Of a stretch of 64,000 nt of DNA, positions 33,523-41,937 are shown one piece after another. Position 1 is the first letter of the stretch. Every line of letters begins with the position of its first letter. The translations under genes and the position numbers were made by a program. The notes beneath the pieces were generated by a model that was not told the origin of the DNA, did no database searches, and saw only the letters and a list, made by a program, of their open reading frames with translations. Source of the DNA: Candidatus [Bacteroides] periocalifornicus (GTDB lineage Bacteria; Bacteroidota; Bacteroidia; Bacteroidales; CAJPTX01); contig LIIK01000001.1 in NCBI GenBank assembly GCA_001421095.1, positions 1 through 64,000 on the forward strand. Direction: 5' to 3'.

Positions 33523-34209
33523 CTACACCTTCAGACCTCGGAGGTAATCCTTCAACTCTGGTGCTATCCTACGGCTCTCTATGGCCTTCTGAATCGCCCT
33601 GTTGTGCGTCCAGGGCTCTAGCCGACGCTCCTCTATGTAGGGTAGGGACGCCTCCTGCTGCTTGGCTAAAGCCGTGGCAAAGTACCAGGCCACCATCATC
33701 CGCACGTAGTAATCGCCGTGCTTCACCCCTGCCGCCCAATCTAGGTACTCAGGGCGAAATCCCGCACCCAGGAAATGCTGCATCAGCATTCCCACGCCGA
33801 AACGAACCGTGTACGTGTGCTCGCTCTTTATCCACACGGGAATCTGCTGGAGGAGCAGAGCTGGGTACTTCGCAAAGACTTTCGGGGAGAAGATGTCGCA
33901 TGTAGCCCAATCTGAAATGAAGGGCAAAAATCGCTCGGTCGCTGCAAGCACCTCCTCCATGTCCTGCATCTCGCACACCAGCAGGGCGTGCAGCCCATTC
34001 TCCTCGAGGTAGACATGCGGGCACTGCTGTAAAAATGCCCTGCACTCCTCTGGATGCTCCCTGTAAAGGGAATTCGCCAACGCCCGCAGCAGGGGAACGC
34101 GGACTCCTAGGATTGCCTCCCGATCTACTGTAGGGATAAGTTTGCTCTGAAAATCTGCATAGCCAGAATCTGCCAACTCCGCAAGCGCAGGGTAGAATAT
34201 CGATTCCAT
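33523..34209 (-). CDS. DNA alkylation repair family protein (AlkD-like HEAT repeats)
   Basis: Predicted DNA glycosylase-like or DNA-binding protein of 228 residues made of alpha-helical HEAT-like repeats, matching the AlkD/DNA-alkylation-repair family: VDREAILGVRVPLLRALANSL, FISDWATCDIFSPKVF with the conserved WATCD segment, and HGDYYVRMMVAWYFATALAK. AlkD removes N3- and N7-alkylated purines; many members of this short type have unproven activity. The longer frame to 34260 would be translated through the rpsT terminator hairpin, so the Met at 34209 is the likely start. Confidence 0.85.
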   Translation of the reverse strand: MESIFYPALAELADSGYADFQSKLIPTVDREAILGVRVPLLRALANSLYREHPEECRAFLQQCPHVYLEENGLHALLVCEMQDMEEVLAATERFLPFISDWATCDIFSPKVFAKYPALLLQQIPVWIKSEHTYTVRFGVGMLMQHFLGAGFRPEYLDWAAGVKHGDYYVRMMVAWYFATALAKQQEASLPYIEERRLEPWTHNRAIQKAIESRRIAPELKDYLRGLKV

Positions 34210-34219
34210 CACTTTAGAC

Positions 34220-34250
34220 AAAAAAAGGAGGACACCGCTCGGCATCCTCC
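34220..34250 (-). terminator. Terminator of tRNA-Glu/rpsT transcript
   Basis: GGAGGATGCC/GGTGTCCTCC stem on the minus strand followed by TTTTTTT, 70 nt after the rpsT stop and 10 nt before the AlkD-like start. Confidence 0.9.
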
Positions 34251-34319
34251 AGAATTCCAAATTAAACCCTTCTCTCCCACAAGCCTTCGGGCTAACCAGG
34301 GAAAGACCCTCAACAGTGG

Positions 34320-34598
34320 CTAGCTAGCAGGGGCTGTTGCCTCTTTCCTCAATGCGTTCACATGCTTGGCCAGCTTGCTCTTGAGGTTGGAGGCTTTATT
34401 CGCATGGATAATATTCTTGTGCGCAAGCTTATCGAGATGCTTCATCACAGTGGGGAGCAGCTCTGCAGCCTTGTCTGCATCCTTCTCTGCGCGGAGATCC
34501 CGCACTAGGGTACGTGCGGTCTTGGCGTAGTAACGATTGTGCAGCCTCCGCTTCTCGTTCTGCCTAACGCGCTTTTTCGCCGACTTAATATTTGCCAT
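34320..34598 (-). CDS. rpsT: 30S ribosomal protein S20
   Basis: Primary 16S rRNA-binding protein of 92 residues, nearly all helical and very basic. The start MANIKSAKKRVRQNEKRR and the later HKNIIHANKASNLKSKLAK are diagnostic. It begins 38 nt after the tRNA-Glu gene on the same strand. No separate promoter was seen, so tRNA and S20 are probably made from one transcript starting at the tRNA promoter. Confidence 0.97.
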   Translation of the reverse strand: MANIKSAKKRVRQNEKRRLHNRYYAKTARTLVRDLRAEKDADKAAELLPTVMKHLDKLAHKNIIHANKASNLKSKLAKHVNALRKEATAPAS

Positions 34599-34635
34599 CG
34601 CCTCTACGGAAAATCTACTTTCAAAATCCTAACTG

Positions 34636-34707
34636 TAGCCCGTAGCGGAATCGAACCGCTGTTACAAGGATGAAAACCTTGCGTCCTAACCCCTAGACGA
34701 ACGGGCC
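34636..34707 (-). tRNA. tRNA-Glu (anticodon TTC)
   Basis: Acceptor GGCCCGT with ACGGGCT (first pair G-U). The anticodon stem CAAGG/CCTTG has the loop TTTTCAT, giving TTC. The D arm is GTCTAGGGGTTAGGAC and the T arm is GCGGTTCGATTCCGC. Discriminator A, no encoded CCA. Confidence 0.96.
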
Positions 34708-34739
34708 CTTGTCCCCACAACCCTACCGATTTGCGAGTG

Positions 34740-34769
34740 CAAAGGTAGGGCTTTTTTCTGATCCCGCAA
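34740..34769 (-). promoter_or_regulatory. Promoter of tRNA-Glu (and rpsT)
   Basis: TTG (34769-34767), 19-nt spacer, TACCTTTG (34747-34740): one of the clearest full promoters in the window, 32 nt before the tRNA 5' end. Confidence 0.82.
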
Positions 34770-34823
34770 TACCTGCAGCAAAATATTTTAGGATCAAGGA
34801 GGCCCGTCAATGCGCTATACGCT

Positions 34824-35327
34824 CTATTTGAACACGTAGCGCACCGAGACTCCAGCATTCCACCAGAGCCCTATCCTACCCGGGAAGTTGAGCACTGGCA
34901 GCACATCGATGCTCAGCGCGAGCGGAATATCTTCAAATACGTATTCCACGCCCGTTACCCCATCGAGGCCTGCGTAAATATCTGAGAACTGCGAATCGGC
35001 ATACGGATTGTAAGCTGAGGCTCGCCCTGTAGCCACATGCGCTCCGCCGCCCAGGAAGGGACGCAGCCCGGGTACGCCCGGCAGGTAGAGATGATACTCA
35101 TACAGCCCTGTAATCCCTATGCCGAAAGAGCCGAAACTAGTGATGCCCTCTAGCGCGGAGCGATCGTTTAAGAACCCCTTGATACTGGCCCCGAAGAGCG
35201 GTGATCCGAACCGCCCGCCCAATGCCCACGTGTAAAAATGCTGTGCCTTTGCACTGCCGCATAGCAGTAGTAACCCTATTGCCGCGCCCAGCAGTACTCG
35301 GGTCGCTGTCCTTCCCTGAGTTTTCAT
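34824..35327 (-). CDS. Small outer-membrane beta-barrel protein
   Basis: Predicted OMP of 167 residues. The signal peptide (RVLLGAAIGLLLLCGSAKAQ) is followed by an eight-strand-like pattern rich in Gly and aromatics, ending WWNAGVSVRYVFK. The LRPFLGGGAHVATG segment is common in small Bacteroidota barrels. Function unknown. The Met at 35327 was chosen because it begins the signal peptide and is preceded at correct spacing by AGGAGG, a rare strong Shine-Dalgarno sequence for this genome. A putative -7 box TAGTTTTG lies at 35356-35349. Confidence 0.72.
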   Translation of the reverse strand: MKTQGRTATRVLLGAAIGLLLLCGSAKAQHFYTWALGGRFGSPLFGASIKGFLNDRSALEGITSFGSFGIGITGLYEYHLYLPGVPGLRPFLGGGAHVATGRASAYNPYADSQFSDIYAGLDGVTGVEYVFEDIPLALSIDVLPVLNFPGRIGLWWNAGVSVRYVFK

Positions 35328-35565
35328 ACCTTCCTCCTGCAATCTATTCAAAACTAACACGCTTACCGTTGTATTAACGGTTGCAAATACGGGGTTAGTA
35401 TTCCCAGTGCTCAGGAATACCAACCCCGCATACTATAGGCTGGGCAGGTTCTGCTACGCCGCGCCGCTTGCTATTACAGTCCCAACACGCCTTCTGTTGC
35501 CCGTGTTCCCATATGGCACTTTCCCACCCCTATCTGATAATGGAAGCCCCAAACAACACCCGCGC

Positions 35566-36978
35566 TCAGGGCTGATGATCTACATTGCCCGCCTTGCCCT
35601 TCACGTATTCGTCTATTGCCTTGGCTGCCTTTCTGCCGGCCCCCATGGCGAGTATCACGGTGGCTGCGCCAGAGACGGCATCCCCCCCGGCAAATACCCC
35701 TTCACGCGTGGTTTGCCCGGTCTCGTCTTCGGCTACTATACCGCCCCATTTCTGCACCATAAGCCCTGGGGTAGTAGATGCAATGAGGGGATTGGGCGAG
35801 GTGCCGAGCGACATTACCACTACATCGCACTCTATCTCAAACTCAGAGCCTGGCACTGGGGCTGGCCTGCGCCGCCCGCTCTCATCGGGTTCGCCCAGCG
35901 CCATTTTCACCGCCTTTATTCCCCGTACCCATCCCTTATCGGTTCCCAGAATCTCCACGGGGTTGCTCAGCAGGTGGAATTGGATCCCCTCCTCCTTGGC
36001 GTGGTGCACCTCCTCCACCCTGGCGGGAAGCTCCACCTCGCTACGCCGATACACCAGGTGAACCTCTGCACCCAGCCGAGCGGCGGTACGCGCAGCATCC
36101 ATTGCCACGTTTCCACCACCCACTACCACCACCCGTTTTCCCACGTAAACCGGGGTGTCGTAGCTCTTATCGAAGGCCTTCATGAGGTTCGCGCGCGTCA
36201 GCAGCTCGTTGGCCGATAGCACGCCATTGAGATTCTCACCAGGGATGCCCATGAACTTGGGAAGGCCGGCACCCGAGGAGATGAATACCGCATCGTACCC
36301 CTCCTGATCCAAGAGGGAGTCTATGGTAACCGTTCGCCCTACCACCACATCGGTCTCAATCTCCACCCCCAGGCTACGAACGTTGTCTATCTCCTTCAGC
36401 ACCACCTCCTTTTTGGGCAATCTGAACTCCGGGATGCCGTAGGCCAACACCCCCCCGCTCTCATGCAGGGCCTCGAATATCTTCACCCTGTAGCCCCATC
36501 GGGCCAGGTCGCTAGCGCAGGCCAACCCTGCAGGGCCGCTGCCCACTATAGCCACCTTATGCCCATTGGCGGGCGCTATGGTCTTGTCAAAATACCCCTC
36601 CTTCCGCGCGGTGTCTGCCGCAAAGCGCTCCAGCTTGCCGATGGCCACTGGTTCTCCTTTCACGCCCTTTATGCAAGCCCCCTCGCACTGGGTTTCTTGG
36701 GGGCACACACGCCCGCACACTGCCGGTAGGCTACTATCCTGCCACAGCACATCGGCAGCTTTTAGCGGCCTTCCGAGCGCAATCTGCATGATGAACTGCG
36801 GGATCTGGATATTCACGGGGCAGGCGGGTACGCACCGCGGATTTCTGCATTGCAGGCAGCGTTCTGCCTCGCGCTGCGCCTCCTCTATGCTGTAGCCGTA
36901 GCAAACCTCCTCAAAGTTCTTGACCCGTTCCTCGGGAGCCTGTTCCCGCACGGGCGTACGTCCTATTTTCTCTGCCAT
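35566..36978 (-). CDS. nfnB: NADPH-dependent reduced ferredoxin:NAD+ oxidoreductase subunit NfnB / GltD-like
   Basis: Flavoprotein of 470 residues. The N-terminal domain carries two [4Fe-4S] clusters: CLQCRNPRCVPACPVNI (about 41-57) and CGRVCPQETQCEGACIKG (about 88-105). Two nucleotide-binding folds follow (VAIVGSGPAGLACASDLARWG near 146 and VVVVGGGNVAMDAARTAARLG near 284). It is homologous to the small subunit of glutamate synthase, but the gene 6 nt upstream encodes an NfnA-type FAD/[2Fe-2S] protein, so I assign the electron-bifurcating transhydrogenase NfnAB. That enzyme couples ferredoxin, NADH and NADPH pools. A sulfide dehydrogenase label is the older alternative. Confidence 0.9.
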   Translation of the reverse strand: MAEKIGRTPVREQAPEERVKNFEEVCYGYSIEEAQREAERCLQCRNPRCVPACPVNIQIPQFIMQIALGRPLKAADVLWQDSSLPAVCGRVCPQETQCEGACIKGVKGEPVAIGKLERFAADTARKEGYFDKTIAPANGHKVAIVGSGPAGLACASDLARWGYRVKIFEALHESGGVLAYGIPEFRLPKKEVVLKEIDNVRSLGVEIETDVVVGRTVTIDSLLDQEGYDAVFISSGAGLPKFMGIPGENLNGVLSANELLTRANLMKAFDKSYDTPVYVGKRVVVVGGGNVAMDAARTAARLGAEVHLVYRRSEVELPARVEEVHHAKEEGIQFHLLSNPVEILGTDKGWVRGIKAVKMALGEPDESGRRRPAPVPGSEFEIECDVVVMSLGTSPNPLIASTTPGLMVQKWGGIVAEDETGQTTREGVFAGGDAVSGAATVILAMGAGRKAAKAIDEYVKGKAGNVDHQP

Positions 36979-36984
36979 AGCCCT

Positions 36985-37842
36985 TTACGATTTATGGGTC
37001 TCTAGGTATTGCTCTAGCCGCTGGGCTTCTATCGCTTTGTACATCCCCTGGCGGCGCATGGCCTCGTCAAAATTCACCTGGTGCGCATCGAACTCTGGGC
37101 CATCCACGCAGGTGAACATCATTTTACCCCCTATGCTCACGCGGCAAGCACCGCACATCCCTGTGGCATCCACCATCAGGGTGTTGAGGCTGGCCACCGT
37201 TGGGATTCCAAGCTCCTTGGTGAGGGCTGAGACGAACTTCATCATAATCATAGGGCCAATCGTCACAGCGTGGTTATAGAGCTTTCCGTGGTTGATTACC
37301 AGATCCTTAAGACAGTCTGTCACCATCCCGTGAAACCCATCGCTCCCGTCATCGGTAGCCTGGTAGTAGTTGGCTGCCACCGCCTCCATTTCACTGCGGT
37401 AGATCTCAATGCTCTTGGTCTTCGCCCCTATAATCACATCGGGCTTGAACCCCCTTTCGGCCAGATATTTAACCTGAGGGTAGATGGGTGCTGCCCCCAC
37501 GCCACCACCTATGAAAATGATACGTTTCTCAGCTAGCTCCGCATCGGACATCTCCACCAGGTCGCTCGGGCGTCCTAGAGGGCCTACGAAGTCGAGTATT
37601 GCCCCGCCCTCCTCTATGGCGCACAGCTTACGGGTACTCGCCCCTATGGTCTGTATCACGATGGTTACCGTTCCCCGTGCTCGGTCATAGTCTGCAATGG
37701 TGAGGGGGATGCGCTCCCCTTTCTCATCGGTGCGCACTATGATGAACTGCCCTGGCTCTGCCGACTCTGCCACTCGCCGCGCCTCTATCTCCATGAGGTA
37801 GATGTTGGGGGCGAGCAGCGCCTTCCGCACTATAGTAAACAT
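36985..37842 (-). CDS. nfnA: Nfn subunit A, FAD/NAD-binding [2Fe-2S] protein
   Basis: Subunit of 285 residues related to dihydroorotate dehydrogenase electron-transfer subunit PyrK. A ferredoxin-reductase-like FAD domain (AEPGQFIIVRTDEKGERIPLTIADYD, about 25-50) is followed by the NAD domain (IFIGGGVGAAPIYPQVKYL). The C-terminal [2Fe-2S] site has Cys in MCGACRVSIGGKMMFTCVDGPEFD. The Met at 37842 was chosen because the TAATTTTG -7 box at 37877-37870 overlaps the longer frame. With NfnB it would use reduced ferredoxin, from KorAB for example, together with NADH to make NADPH. Confidence 0.9.
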   Translation of the reverse strand: MFTIVRKALLAPNIYLMEIEARRVAESAEPGQFIIVRTDEKGERIPLTIADYDRARGTVTIVIQTIGASTRKLCAIEEGGAILDFVGPLGRPSDLVEMSDAELAEKRIIFIGGGVGAAPIYPQVKYLAERGFKPDVIIGAKTKSIEIYRSEMEAVAANYYQATDDGSDGFHGMVTDCLKDLVINHGKLYNHAVTIGPMIMMKFVSALTKELGIPTVASLNTLMVDATGMCGACRVSIGGKMMFTCVDGPEFDAHQVNFDEAMRRQGMYKAIEAQRLEQYLETHKS

Positions 37843-37869
37843 AGACTTGACTATAATGGTTTTCCGCCG

Positions 37870-37877
37870 CAAAATTA
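37870..37877 (-). promoter_or_regulatory. -7 box for nfnAB
   Basis: TAATTTTG on the minus strand, exact consensus, 27 nt before the chosen ATG; no clear TTG upstream. Confidence 0.5.
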
Positions 37878-38093
37878 GCTACTAAATCTGAGGCGGCTAT
37901 CGCGTAAATGTAGTATGTAGGCTTTCTAAATAGCCCCTACTAGCTATCCCTACGCGGTAGCATTCCCCTCCTACAAGAGCTACGCAGGGCAGAAGAACAG
38001 GGTGCAAATGGCTGTGGTATAGACTATAGATTCAGCTATCTCGCCTTTTCCTCACGGTAATAATGGGCGGTGATGTAGCCTACTTATTGATGC

Positions 38094-38132
38094 AAAAAAA
38101 AGGGGGGTACACCAACTCTGGAGTACCCCCCT
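38094..38132 (-). terminator. Terminator of GLPGLI/OMP cassette 1
   Basis: AAGGGGGGTACTCC/GGTGTACCCCCCTT stem on the minus strand followed by TTTTTTT, 18 nt after the OMP stop. Confidence 0.92.
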
Positions 38133-38150
38133 TCCGCAAGCAATCCTGGC

Positions 38151-40808
38151 CTAGAACCGCCACACCCCTGTCAGTAGGGCGTAGCCTGGCAATTGCCTAT
38201 AGACCGCTGTAGAGTGTTGCAGCTCGCTGAGCGACTCCTCCACCCATTCGTTCTTCCGTAGATGCAGGACATTCTCCACGCTTGCCCGCAGCTCGAAGTG
38301 CTCCCACTTGTAGCGAGCCTGCAAACCCACGTCCATAAAGCTTCGTCGGTAGCTACTAGCCTGCCCCCAGAGGCTCTGCCCTCTGAGAGTAAGCGAGAAG
38401 GCGGCTATGGTAATGTAGATTGCAGCCTTGCCCGTGTATTCATGATAGCGCGAACCAACTGGAGATGTGGAAATCTGGCTGCGGCTTCGTCTCGCAGAGG
38501 CCTCTACCGAAAAATCGATAGGTGAGCCCTTGAATCTCGTGCTGAAACCTAAACTTCCACTATAGGAGTTCGAGGAATGCTGTACTGGTTGCTGAGCATA
38601 GCGAGAATGGCTCTTCCCCCAGGTATAGCGGGCTGCTGCCGTAAGATCTACCGGTAAACGCCCGAGCCCAGTATTCGCCGAAATCCATGCGCTAGCCGAT
38701 TGGGTACGCCCTGCACCCTCATAGTGCCAAGTGGTAAGCTGCTGCGTGAACGTATCGTACACCGATATAGCCCCATTGCGAGAATCAGAGTAGGTGGCAT
38801 TGGCAAAGATCATCACATTGCTGAGCAAATCGAAGTGGGTGAAGAAGAGCGAGGCGACATTGCTAGATGCTAGGGGATTCTGGAGGCGGGAGGGGAGGCG
38901 GAGGTCGCTATGCCGTTGCAACCACGGGAGCTGCGTAAGCTCTGAGTATGAGGCGCCAATATAGTTTCTCCGCAGAGTAAGCTCTACATAGGTAAGTGCC
39001 ATAAAATTCAGCTGCAGCCTAAGCTTCGGCTCCCAGCGGAAACCGCCACGGGTGGGCATTCCCGACTGGCGCAGCTGATAGCTTGTGACGTAGTTACCCA
39101 GCTCAAAACGAAAGAACCCCTTGTTTCGCTGCAAGCCGAGGTAACCCTGCGGGCGCATCCAGGCTATCGTTTCACTCCCTAGGCTATCCACTAGCAGCTG
39201 CCGCCGCACTCTCCTATTTCCGTGCAGCGCAACCTCGGCTACTGCATGGACATCACGGTAGAGTGGCACGTCACAACGTACATATGCCGAATAGCTTAGA
39301 GGCTTGTAGTCACGCCAATATCCGTACTTGTATGGATTAGACCGTGCTGCCTGAACATGCGGGGTAAATGGAAGCGAGGGCGTGGCCAACCAGTAATCTC
39401 CATCGGTACGCCCTGGGCTGTAGGAGATATAGCCCCCCGCCGTTAGGAGGCCCTTCCATACCGCTTGGTTCAGCTCCAGAGTCTGGGTCAGCATAAGGTC
39501 TCTTGTCCGCCAGACCTCCTCCACCTGCTGGCTGCTGTGTGGCGATTCCTCTTGCAGCCTGATACCCTCCCCATTACGAGAGGTAACTACGTGGGTGAAA
39601 GCCTTGAGCGAGAAGTTCGGTGTGGGAATCCAGCGCTGCGATAGCGACTGCAAGGAGAGCCACGCCCACCGAGCAGACTGACGGGTTGTACCCACATGCA
39701 GCCCTACGTCGCCCGCAAGGTAATCCCGTTAGGTATACTCTCTACGAGTGGCCATCTGCCCGTATATTCCGATGAGGCGCACCTTGTAGCCCTGGGTGGG
39801 TTGCCATTTCACATTCACATTGGCAGCGCCCGCATTTCGCTCGTATTCGTCACTCGTAGCGGAGAAGATGTCGAGATTCGCCCCTGGGTTGCCGCCTCCT
39901 CCTTTGCCACCGAGTAGCTCATCGTACTCCTCGCTGAAGCTCCCATCCTGCTCAGAGATGGTTGCCTTACCGACATTATTCACATTGGCCAATGCGCTCA
40001 CAGACACCGATGAGAGCAAGCCAATGAGCGATCCCCTACCGTAGTACTTACCGAGTACCCCGCCACCACCCTCCAGCGTGCCGTTCAGCTTAAACGGGAA
40101 TCGCAACTTGAGGTTCAACGCCTGCCGTTCCTGCGGACGGAATCGTTCTACCACATCGCCCTCTTTGTAGTCCTTTATCACCTCTACCTGGTGGGCAAAA
40201 TCTGCCGGGAGCGTATTGAGCGTAGTGGAGGTTGAAGACGATAGCACATCCTTCCCATTCACGAGAATCTTGTTGATGGGCTTGCCCATGAAGTAGAGGC
40301 CACCGCCTTCCCGAACCTCCATGCCAGGAATTCGCTGCAGCATCTCGCCCAGCGTGTGTTCATCGCCCTTCAGGTAGCCATCGGTGTTGAATATCAGCGT
40401 ATCGCCCTTGGCGTACACCCGCTTCGCATCGGCCACCACCCGCACCCCTTCTATGTCTACCTTCTCCTCTTGGAGTACCACCCGTACAGGCTGTGCCAGC
40501 GCGGCTGCGCTATAGCGGGCCCTGTGCATAGCATAGCCGAGTGAGCGAACCGTAATCCACACGCCCTCGCTAGCCAAACCGCCAGGGAATACTACCCGAA
40601 AATCGCCCTGCGCATTGGGTGTACCGTAGCGTACATCCCTGCGAACCAAGCTGTCAGTGGATACCGCCACATTCGCATAGGGTACAGGCTGCCCGCCCTG
40701 GCCGACCACCCGCCCTGTAATGGCCACCGACTGGCCAAGGGCTACACCAGAACACAAAAATAGGGCAAGGCTCACCACCAGCCCTGCACACCTACGCCAG
40801 CTAAGCAT
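38151..40808 (-). pseudogene. TonB-dependent-receptor-like OMP, interrupted by in-frame TAA
   Basis: One reading frame broken by a single stop codon TAA at 39731-39729; reading resumes in the same frame with no frameshift (RDYLAGDVGLHVG, then the frame open to 38151). Joined, the protein has about 885 residues and aligns end to end with the intact 890-residue paralog at 42779-45451. A signal peptide ends ALGQ. A carboxypeptidase-regulatory-like domain follows (ITGRVVGQGGQPVPYANVAV), then a plug (LGEMLQRIPGMEV, INKILVNGKDVL) and a beta-barrel ending in GVWRF. The N-terminal 359 residues hold only the plug side, and the C-terminal part the rest of the barrel. It is probably a recent pseudogene; readthrough or sequencing error are alternatives. 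It follows a GLPGLI gene. Confidence 0.8.
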
Positions 40809-40901
40809 GCTTGAATACGGTAAGGGGCTTACAGTTGTTTTTTAATACCTCTGCCTGTGCCACTATTCCCCTCCTGCGTCACGGTTACTCCTGCCACTGC
40901 G

Positions 40902-41591
40902 CTAATCCGCTCCTACAGCATCCTCTTCACGCTCGACCTGCCTGATGATATTCTGGATCGTTTCGCTAATCCTATCGTGGTACTCCTTCCGCGATATCGC
41001 ATTCTTCACCTCGGGGAGCTGGATCTTGAAGTTATCGCTAGGCAGGTATTCCACACGCATTGCCCTATAGTACTGCGCACCAAAAGTCACTTCCATAACC
41101 AGACCTAGCGCTCCAAAGAAACTACTGGGACCAAAGGGCACGGGGATTTCATCGCAGAACCAGGCTTCGATAGTAGCTCCACCCTGCTCCTGCACAGCGG
41201 TTGCCCTACGGCATACCTTCCCTGCTATCTGCTTGGTCTCATCGTGCACCGTCCACTCAAGCATCTTCACTGGCTGCTCCTTCACGAAAACCCACGAGGT
41301 GATGGCCGACCCGTGCATGAGGTAGAGACTATCAGACAGATTCAGGTAGATGTAGCTGCCATCCTTCAGCTCGAGCTTCCCATCTTTAAGCCCTGGTTCT
41401 CCCTGTACGCTTACACTCTCAGCCCCATGAGCATAGAGTGTGTGCCTCGGCGCAGCATCTCCATTAGCAGCATCACGCACCACCACCCCACCTTGCCCTT
41501 CATATAGCACGCGAATCACAGGCTGGGCAAGAGACCTACCACCTAAGAAAAGGAGAACAATAACTGCTAAACGCAAAAAATAACCGTTCAT
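40902..41591 (-). CDS. GLPGLI-family secreted protein, cassette 1
   Basis: Exported protein of 229 residues of the Bacteroidota GLPGLI family, named for a motif that here reads GALGLVMEV. The signal peptide (MNGYFLRLAVIVLLFLGGRSLAQ) is followed by the family pattern IRVLYEG, then GKVCRRATAVQ, WFCDEIPVPFGPSSFFG and MRVEYLPSD. The function of the family is unknown; members usually accompany CarboxypepD_reg/TonB-like OMPs, as here. The Met at 41591 was chosen because the upstream in-frame Met would place a terminator hairpin inside the coding region. It is homologous to 45456-46187. The gap to the OMP is 93 nt, longer than the 4 nt in cassette 2. Confidence 0.85.
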   Translation of the reverse strand: MNGYFLRLAVIVLLFLGGRSLAQPVIRVLYEGQGGVVVRDAANGDAAPRHTLYAHGAESVSVQGEPGLKDGKLELKDGSYIYLNLSDSLYLMHGSAITSWVFVKEQPVKMLEWTVHDETKQIAGKVCRRATAVQEQGGATIEAWFCDEIPVPFGPSSFFGALGLVMEVTFGAQYYRAMRVEYLPSDNFKIQLPEVKNAISRKEYHDRISETIQNIIRQVEREEDAVGAD

Positions 41592-41602
41592 GCGATCCGC
41601 CC

Positions 41603-41635
41603 AAAAACAGCAATGGGTGAAAACACCCATTGCTG
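41603..41635 (-). terminator. Hairpin terminator/attenuator inside cassette 1
   Basis: Perfect 12-bp stem CAGCAATGGGTG/CACCCATTGCTG with a 4-nt loop, followed on the minus strand by TTTTTGGG. It lies between the small peptide gene and the GLPGLI start, the same position as the hairpin at 46200-46229 in cassette 2, so it may reduce rather than end transcription. Confidence 0.85.
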
Positions 41636-41652
41636 TGAAATGATGCCCAATG

Positions 41653-41919
41653 CTACCGAGGGGTACGAATCCTTTTCACTTTACCATCAGGTGTTGTTAT
41701 GGTAATCCAATCCTTATCTACCGTAACCGTAGAACCATCTGGAATATCCGTTATCTCTACGATATCTGCCCTTATCTCCTCGTTTTCTTGGCCATTACCC
41801 TTTCCCCCTCCCTCACCATCATCCCCATCAACGGTTTGCATCGCCCCGCAGGCCGGCGCAGCCGACTTCGCACTGGCACTCGCAGCCGTAAACGCCAATC
41901 CAAGGGCTAGGGCTGCCAT
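41653..41919 (-). CDS. Small secreted Asp/Gly-rich peptide, cassette 1
   Basis: Unrecognised. From the first ATG it has 88 residues: a hydrophobic, Ala-rich segment like a signal peptide (cleavage near TAASASA), an acidic low-complexity stretch (DGDDGEGGGKGNG), and a C-terminal beta-like unit (STVTVDKDWITITTPDGKVK). The ATG lacks the usual basic n-region. Reading six codons further up gives IKKVLL from an ATT codon at 41937, which would make a proper signal peptide. The start may therefore be a rare ATT or a mutated ATG. It is first in the cassette. The -7 box candidate upstream reads CACCTTTG (about 42008-42015), one base off consensus. It may correspond to the peptide of cassette 2, with weak similarity (G-TV-V...DG-V). 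Confidence 0.55.
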   Translation of the reverse strand: MAALALGLAFTAASASAKSAAPACGAMQTVDGDDGEGGGKGNGQENEEIRADIVEITDIPDGSTVTVDKDWITITTPDGKVKRIRTPR

Positions 41920-41937
41920 AAGAAGAACTTTCTTAAT

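Noticed and set aside
38151..40808. Frameshift as the cause of the broken OMP
   Set aside because: Codon-by-codon reading shows the two halves are in the same frame, separated by one TAA.
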